Of a stretch of 64,000 nucleotides of DNA, positions 61,205 through 64,000 are shown in pieces. Source of the stretch: Candidatus Methanoperedens sp. (GTDB lineage Archaea > Halobacteriota > Methanosarcinia > Methanosarcinales > Methanoperedenaceae); assembly GCA_030650845.1 (NCBI GenBank), contig JAUSDC010000209.1:16473-80472 (forward strand). Reading direction: 5' to 3'. Every line of letters starts with the position of its first letter. Positions within the stretch are counted from its first letter, which is position 1. The notes beneath the pieces were generated by a model, which was not told where the DNA came from, did not search any database, and saw nothing but the letters and a program-made list of their open reading frames with translations. The position numbers and the translations under genes were made by a program.

Positions 61205-62077
61205 TTATTTTTTACCCTTGATCAGATGCTTAAGACCCATTCCTTCAAGAGCATCTTTCATGTCGCTTTCACTTGGTTTAACGATCCCCATGAATTCTGT
61301 AAGGGATTCATCACAAACGCCTTTTTCATCTTTAAAAAGATAACTTAAGCCCTGGGTCTGCATCAATTTTTCGACTGATTCTTTATCATTATTTGATTTT
61401 ACATACGTAATGAATTCAGAAATTTCACTGTTTTCTGACGCAGGAGTTGGCTCGTGGAATTTGCGATAAAGCCTCTCTTTTTCAAGCTCATCTCTCATCA
61501 GATTCTCATCAAGGCTCAATTTTAGTAGACCCATATATTTGATAAAATCATCAACATCGGATCTCTCTGGCTGGGGATATCTTTCAAGGAATTTGGAAAT
61601 TTCTCCTGAGAGAATATTTTTCATGATGCCTTCTCTCACGTGCTGCTTGACCTTTTCTACGATATCCTTTTCAAGAGCCCTGGTATTTCCCCCATATTTC
61701 ATTGTTAAATATTTTGCATAGTCTGAAATATCATCCTCGTTCGGAAGGGAATGAGTTGCCAGGAATGTATGGATCTCTTTATCAAGTTCAGGACTTAAGG
61801 CCATATCGACCAATTTTTCCTCTTCGGTCATCCTCACGGACTGGGGTATTGCTTTTGCCCGTATGGAATTGCATATTTCTGCAGCCTTATGTTTTCCAGA
61901 GAACACGCTGATATTTTTTTCTATAAGATCGATAAAATCTTTTAGATCATTTATCTTCGAATCATTGGTAATATTTTTCTTTATTAATATTTTGTTGATA
62001 ATTTCATGTGATAGCTGCCCGAAATTACCTTCGAGCGATGTCGTACAACTTTTTATGAATTCTTCTGCAACTACCAT
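61205..62077 (-). CDS. Hypothetical protein with internal tandem repeats
   Basis: A 290-residue soluble protein. Residues about 103-145, 161-202 and 205-245 are tandem repeats of about 40 residues, each starting with a hydrophobic Phe/Leu, then Pro and a D/E-(I/V)-x-D/E-(F/Y)-x-x-Y motif (DISDYAKYL; DVDDFIKYM; EISEFITYV); a degenerate fourth ends near 285. The first 80 residues are a separate domain (EEFIKSCTTSLEGNFGQLSH). The repeats suggest a scaffold or protein-binding surface. It is convergent with the orphan sensor, 24 nt apart. No family recognised. Confidence 0.6.
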   Translation of the reverse strand: MVVAEEFIKSCTTSLEGNFGQLSHEIINKILIKKNITNDSKINDLKDFIDLIEKNISVFSGKHKAAEICNSIRAKAIPQSVRMTEEEKLVDMALSPELDKEIHTFLATHSLPNEDDISDYAKYLTMKYGGNTRALEKDIVEKVKQHVREGIMKNILSGEISKFLERYPQPERSDVDDFIKYMGLLKLSLDENLMRDELEKERLYRKFHEPTPASENSEISEFITYVKSNNDKESVEKLMQTQGLSYLFKDEKGVCDESLTEFMGIVKPSESDMKDALEGMGLKHLIKGKK

Positions 62078-62166
62078 ATTATTACCAGATCATTTGAGGG
62101 TAATATTGAGTTATAATCCTCTAACTATAAAAAGATTCACTATAATATTGATGATGATAATGTACA

Positions 62167-62949
62167 TTATGGATATCTAATTATAATAATCTCGTCACCC
62201 TGTTTTTTTTTAAAAAAGTTGGCTGCGCTCCCTTGATTTTCAGCGAGCTCCAGAAACCCATGGCTCCCTATCAATGCAAGGGGTTCACCGTGCTTACAAA
62301 AACCATAAGACCTCTGAAATACAGCGGATTTTTTATCTATTTCCATTATGTCGCCTGGTTGAAAACTTATCAGATCTGATGATATGTTAGTTACAATATT
62401 CCCGAAATCATCAATGAATATCACCCTCCCTTCGACTGCATTCCCCATTTTCTTTCCTTTACCAAAATCCAGGTCAACAAAATCTGAGATCCTTCGTCCC
62501 ACATCTGCAATATCCATCCCTTTTGATATGTGCGCCCCGACAGGAGCAAATATATCCCTGCCGTGAAAAGTTGAAGATACATCTTGATTAAAAAGCTTTT
62601 TATTTGTTATCTCATATACCTCGAACTTCCCAACACTTTTTGCAGCCGGGATCAAAATTCCGTTATCAGGGCCGATAAAGTAATGATTGCCGTGATCCTT
62701 TGGAACTGCGTTTATGGCAATAGCGCGCCGCTTTGTCCCAACCCCTGGATCAACCACCGCAATATGCACTGTCCCTGATGGAAAATACCTCGCGCAAGCC
62801 ATCAGCATGAACGCTCCTGCGCGCACATTGTGTCTGAGGACTGAGTGGGAGATGTCAACGATGTTCGCATTGGGATCAATACTGAGAATTACACCCTTCA
62901 TGGATGCGGGATACATATCTCCAAAATCGGTAAGCAGCGTTATGATCAT
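62167..62949 (-). CDS. SAM hydroxide adenosyltransferase / SAM hydrolase family (DUF62)
   Basis: A 260-residue protein of the fluorinase/DUF62 fold, which hydrolyses S-adenosylmethionine to adenosine and methionine. It has LLTDFGDMYPASMKGVIL at the N-terminus, VVDPGVGTKRRAI, FHGRDIFAPVGAH and FIDDFGNIVTNIS. The GTKRR loop and the absence of chloride/fluoride-specific residues fit the hydrolase rather than a halogenase. It sits about 90 nt upstream of the repeat protein in the same orientation. The cellular role of SAM hydrolysis in archaea is unsettled. Confidence 0.92.
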   Translation of the reverse strand: MIITLLTDFGDMYPASMKGVILSIDPNANIVDISHSVLRHNVRAGAFMLMACARYFPSGTVHIAVVDPGVGTKRRAIAINAVPKDHGNHYFIGPDNGILIPAAKSVGKFEVYEITNKKLFNQDVSSTFHGRDIFAPVGAHISKGMDIADVGRRISDFVDLDFGKGKKMGNAVEGRVIFIDDFGNIVTNISSDLISFQPGDIMEIDKKSAVFQRSYGFCKHGEPLALIGSHGFLELAENQGSAANFFKKKQGDEIIIIRYP

Positions 62950-63231
62950 AGTATTAGGAAGATGTTATGAATATATATTATGTTTGCTGAGTCAGCCAAA
63001 TTGTATTTTTTTCTACAATAGCAAAATATATACATTATAATGATAATTATAATGATTATTTATAATTACAGGGAAAAAACGAGTGGCTTTACCTGTAACT
63101 GCAAGTAGATGTAATGGGTCAAGAACATATTAAATTGGAGCAACTGAATATATATGGGTCAAGATATTAAGAAATGGAATGATTCGATCACTTTTAGAAG
63201 AAAGAATATGATATTTTTGTCTGATAATAAC
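62950..63231. other. Gap before the secreted-protein gene with a duplicated start motif
   Basis: An AT-rich gap holding ATTATAATGATAATTATAATG direct repeats (about 63033-63055), an inverted TTACAGG/CCTGTAA pair (about 63066-63097) and a duplicated ATGGGTCAAGA at 63114 and 63154. The second copy opens the long frame that continues into the secreted protein, so the true start could lie there or at the internal ATG 63232. Confidence 0.4.
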
Positions 63232-63927
63232 ATGAGGAAAATTAGGAAGGTATCATTCGTATTGATGTTTATTTTATTTTTCTCTTTTGTTGCGACCACT
63301 GCTTCTGCCTACACTAATCTTCTAATTAACGGCGGCTCAGAAACTGGTGATTTCACAGGTTGGACTGTAGTTAATGGTGGCAACGGCTGGGCAGTGCAGT
63401 CCGATTCCACCTATGTGCTTGAAGGGACCAGGAGCTTTACTTCATCTTACAATTGGGGAATCTTGAGCCAGACTATCAATTTGACTTCCAATAGCATCCA
63501 AAATTACAGTACGGCCTATCTTGACAGTTCACCAAACCTGTCCATTAATGATTATGTGATAGGCGTTTCTATTAGCAATAGAGATTATTATTCCATAAAA
63601 GTAGAGCTCAGGGATGCAAGCCAATCGGTTATCGCATCATACAATACCGGAGATCTACAAACGATAAATGAAACGACTTGGGCGAATGTCTCATATAATT
63701 TCACAGGCTATGGAAGCGGCCTGCGCTATATTTACTATGAGAGGCGTGGCAATGACCAGGAGAATTGGGCCGGAAATTATGGTGCAACATTCGACAACGC
63801 TTCCGTTTATTTCACCGAGGCTACTGAAAATATGCCCCTTTCATCAGACTCTACCTCAGCATTAGACATGTTATTTAAGATTTTCTACAGCCAATTTCAT
63901 AAAATATCCAGAGCTACAGCTAATTGA
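63232..63927 (+). CDS. Secreted protein with F-box-associated-like beta domain
   Basis: A protein of about 231 residues with a signal peptide (RKIRKVSFVLMFILFFSFVATTASA) and a beta-rich mature part beginning NLLINGGSETGDFTGWTVV, then NGGNGWAVQ, the pattern of F-box-associated/carbohydrate-binding-like domains. The C-terminal LDMLFKIFYSQFHKISRA contains a hydrophobic stretch but no PGF-CTERM or sortase motif. ATG 63232 is chosen because it opens the signal peptide; an in-frame ATG at 63154 adds 26 unlikely residues. A strong GC-rich hairpin follows the stop. Carbohydrate binding at the cell surface is inferred. Confidence 0.65.
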   Translation: MRKIRKVSFVLMFILFFSFVATTASAYTNLLINGGSETGDFTGWTVVNGGNGWAVQSDSTYVLEGTRSFTSSYNWGILSQTINLTSNSIQNYSTAYLDSSPNLSINDYVIGVSISNRDYYSIKVELRDASQSVIASYNTGDLQTINETTWANVSYNFTGYGSGLRYIYYERRGNDQENWAGNYGATFDNASVYFTEATENMPLSSDSTSALDMLFKIFYSQFHKISRATAN

Positions 63928-63955
63928 AAGGGGGGACATTCCGCTGTCCCCCCTT
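63928..63955 (+). terminator. Strong GC hairpin after the secreted-protein gene
   Basis: AAGGGGGGACA and TGTCCCCCCTT form an 11-bp perfect stem around TTCCGC, starting right at the stop codon. There is no T-run, so it may be a terminator of the stem type or a structured element. Confidence 0.55.
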
Positions 63956-64000
63956 AAACCCTCCTTTCGGTTATTCGTCTGCGGGCGACACCCCACCATG

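Noticed and set aside
1..64000. CRISPR array or prophage
   Set aside because: No regularly spaced direct repeats and no integrase, capsid or terminase genes were seen.

Overview
This window reads as a piece of a euryarchaeal chromosome, most likely from the Methanosarcinales and probably close to 'Candidatus Methanoperedens' (ANME-2d); that placement is an inference from gene content. Archaeal markers are Alba, the group II chaperonin (thermosome), archaeal-type GluRS and S-adenosylmethionine synthetase, a GPN-loop GTPase, RibL, Thg1 and TATA-box promoters. Methanogen-type markers are CofG and CofH (coenzyme F420) and Sep-tRNA:Cys-tRNA synthase. An octaheme c-type cytochrome with a PGF-CTERM tail, a UbiA prenyltransferase, several PAS-rich histidine kinases and tetrahydrofolate-dependent enzymes fit an ANME-2d-like lineage. 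No CRISPR array, intact insertion sequence or prophage was seen.

Layout. 1-5.2 kb: the 5' part of a succinate dehydrogenase/fumarate reductase flavoprotein (minus) diverges from an aldehyde dehydrogenase-class III aminotransferase pair, followed by a membrane-anchored Lon-type protease. 5.3-12.2 kb: a HExxH protein, PurH (apparently starting at CTG), Alba, two small membrane proteins, RibH, two small minus-strand genes, an aspartate aminotransferase, RibL, a methyltransferase-like protein and a HIT protein. 12.3-16.5 kb: a membrane protein with deviant codon use, an AbrB regulator plus ArsM behind a palindromic operator, then a thioredoxin-like protein, SepCysS and a DUF169 protein. 16.6-25.9 kb: octaheme cytochrome, UbiA, GPN GTPase, a bipartite lipoate ligase, a geranylgeranyl reductase-like flavoprotein, CofH, CofG and tRNA-Leu(UAA). 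26-45 kb: UvrC, then a signalling-rich stretch with an RHH-like regulator, three histidine kinases and one response regulator, GltX, a PRC-barrel protein, Thg1, a PiT transporter and a fourth histidine kinase.

45-57 kb: LeuB - unknown protein - LeuD with 4-base overlaps; a cyclic 2,3-diphosphoglycerate synthetase-like protein; HisI; a purN-glyA-folD run ending in a peroxiredoxin pseudogene; small zinc-finger-like proteins; DUF1858; MetK with a gamma-carbonic anhydrase-like protein; an MBL-fold protein and an FtsZ-family GTPase. 57-64 kb: thermosome, a response regulator-PAS protein adjoining an orphan 7TM sensor, a tandem-repeat unknown, a SAM hydrolase-family protein and a secreted protein.

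Themes. PurH, PurN, FolD and GlyA together give a tetrahydrofolate one-carbon supply for purines, unusual for archaea. Three copies of a hairpin built from AGTTCGT/ACGAACT modules and one 17-bp perfect inverted repeat mark mobile or regulatory small elements. Several genes are damaged or oddly started: a peroxiredoxin with an internal deletion, a kinase beginning inside a PAS unit, and PurH with no ATG, GTG or TTG start.
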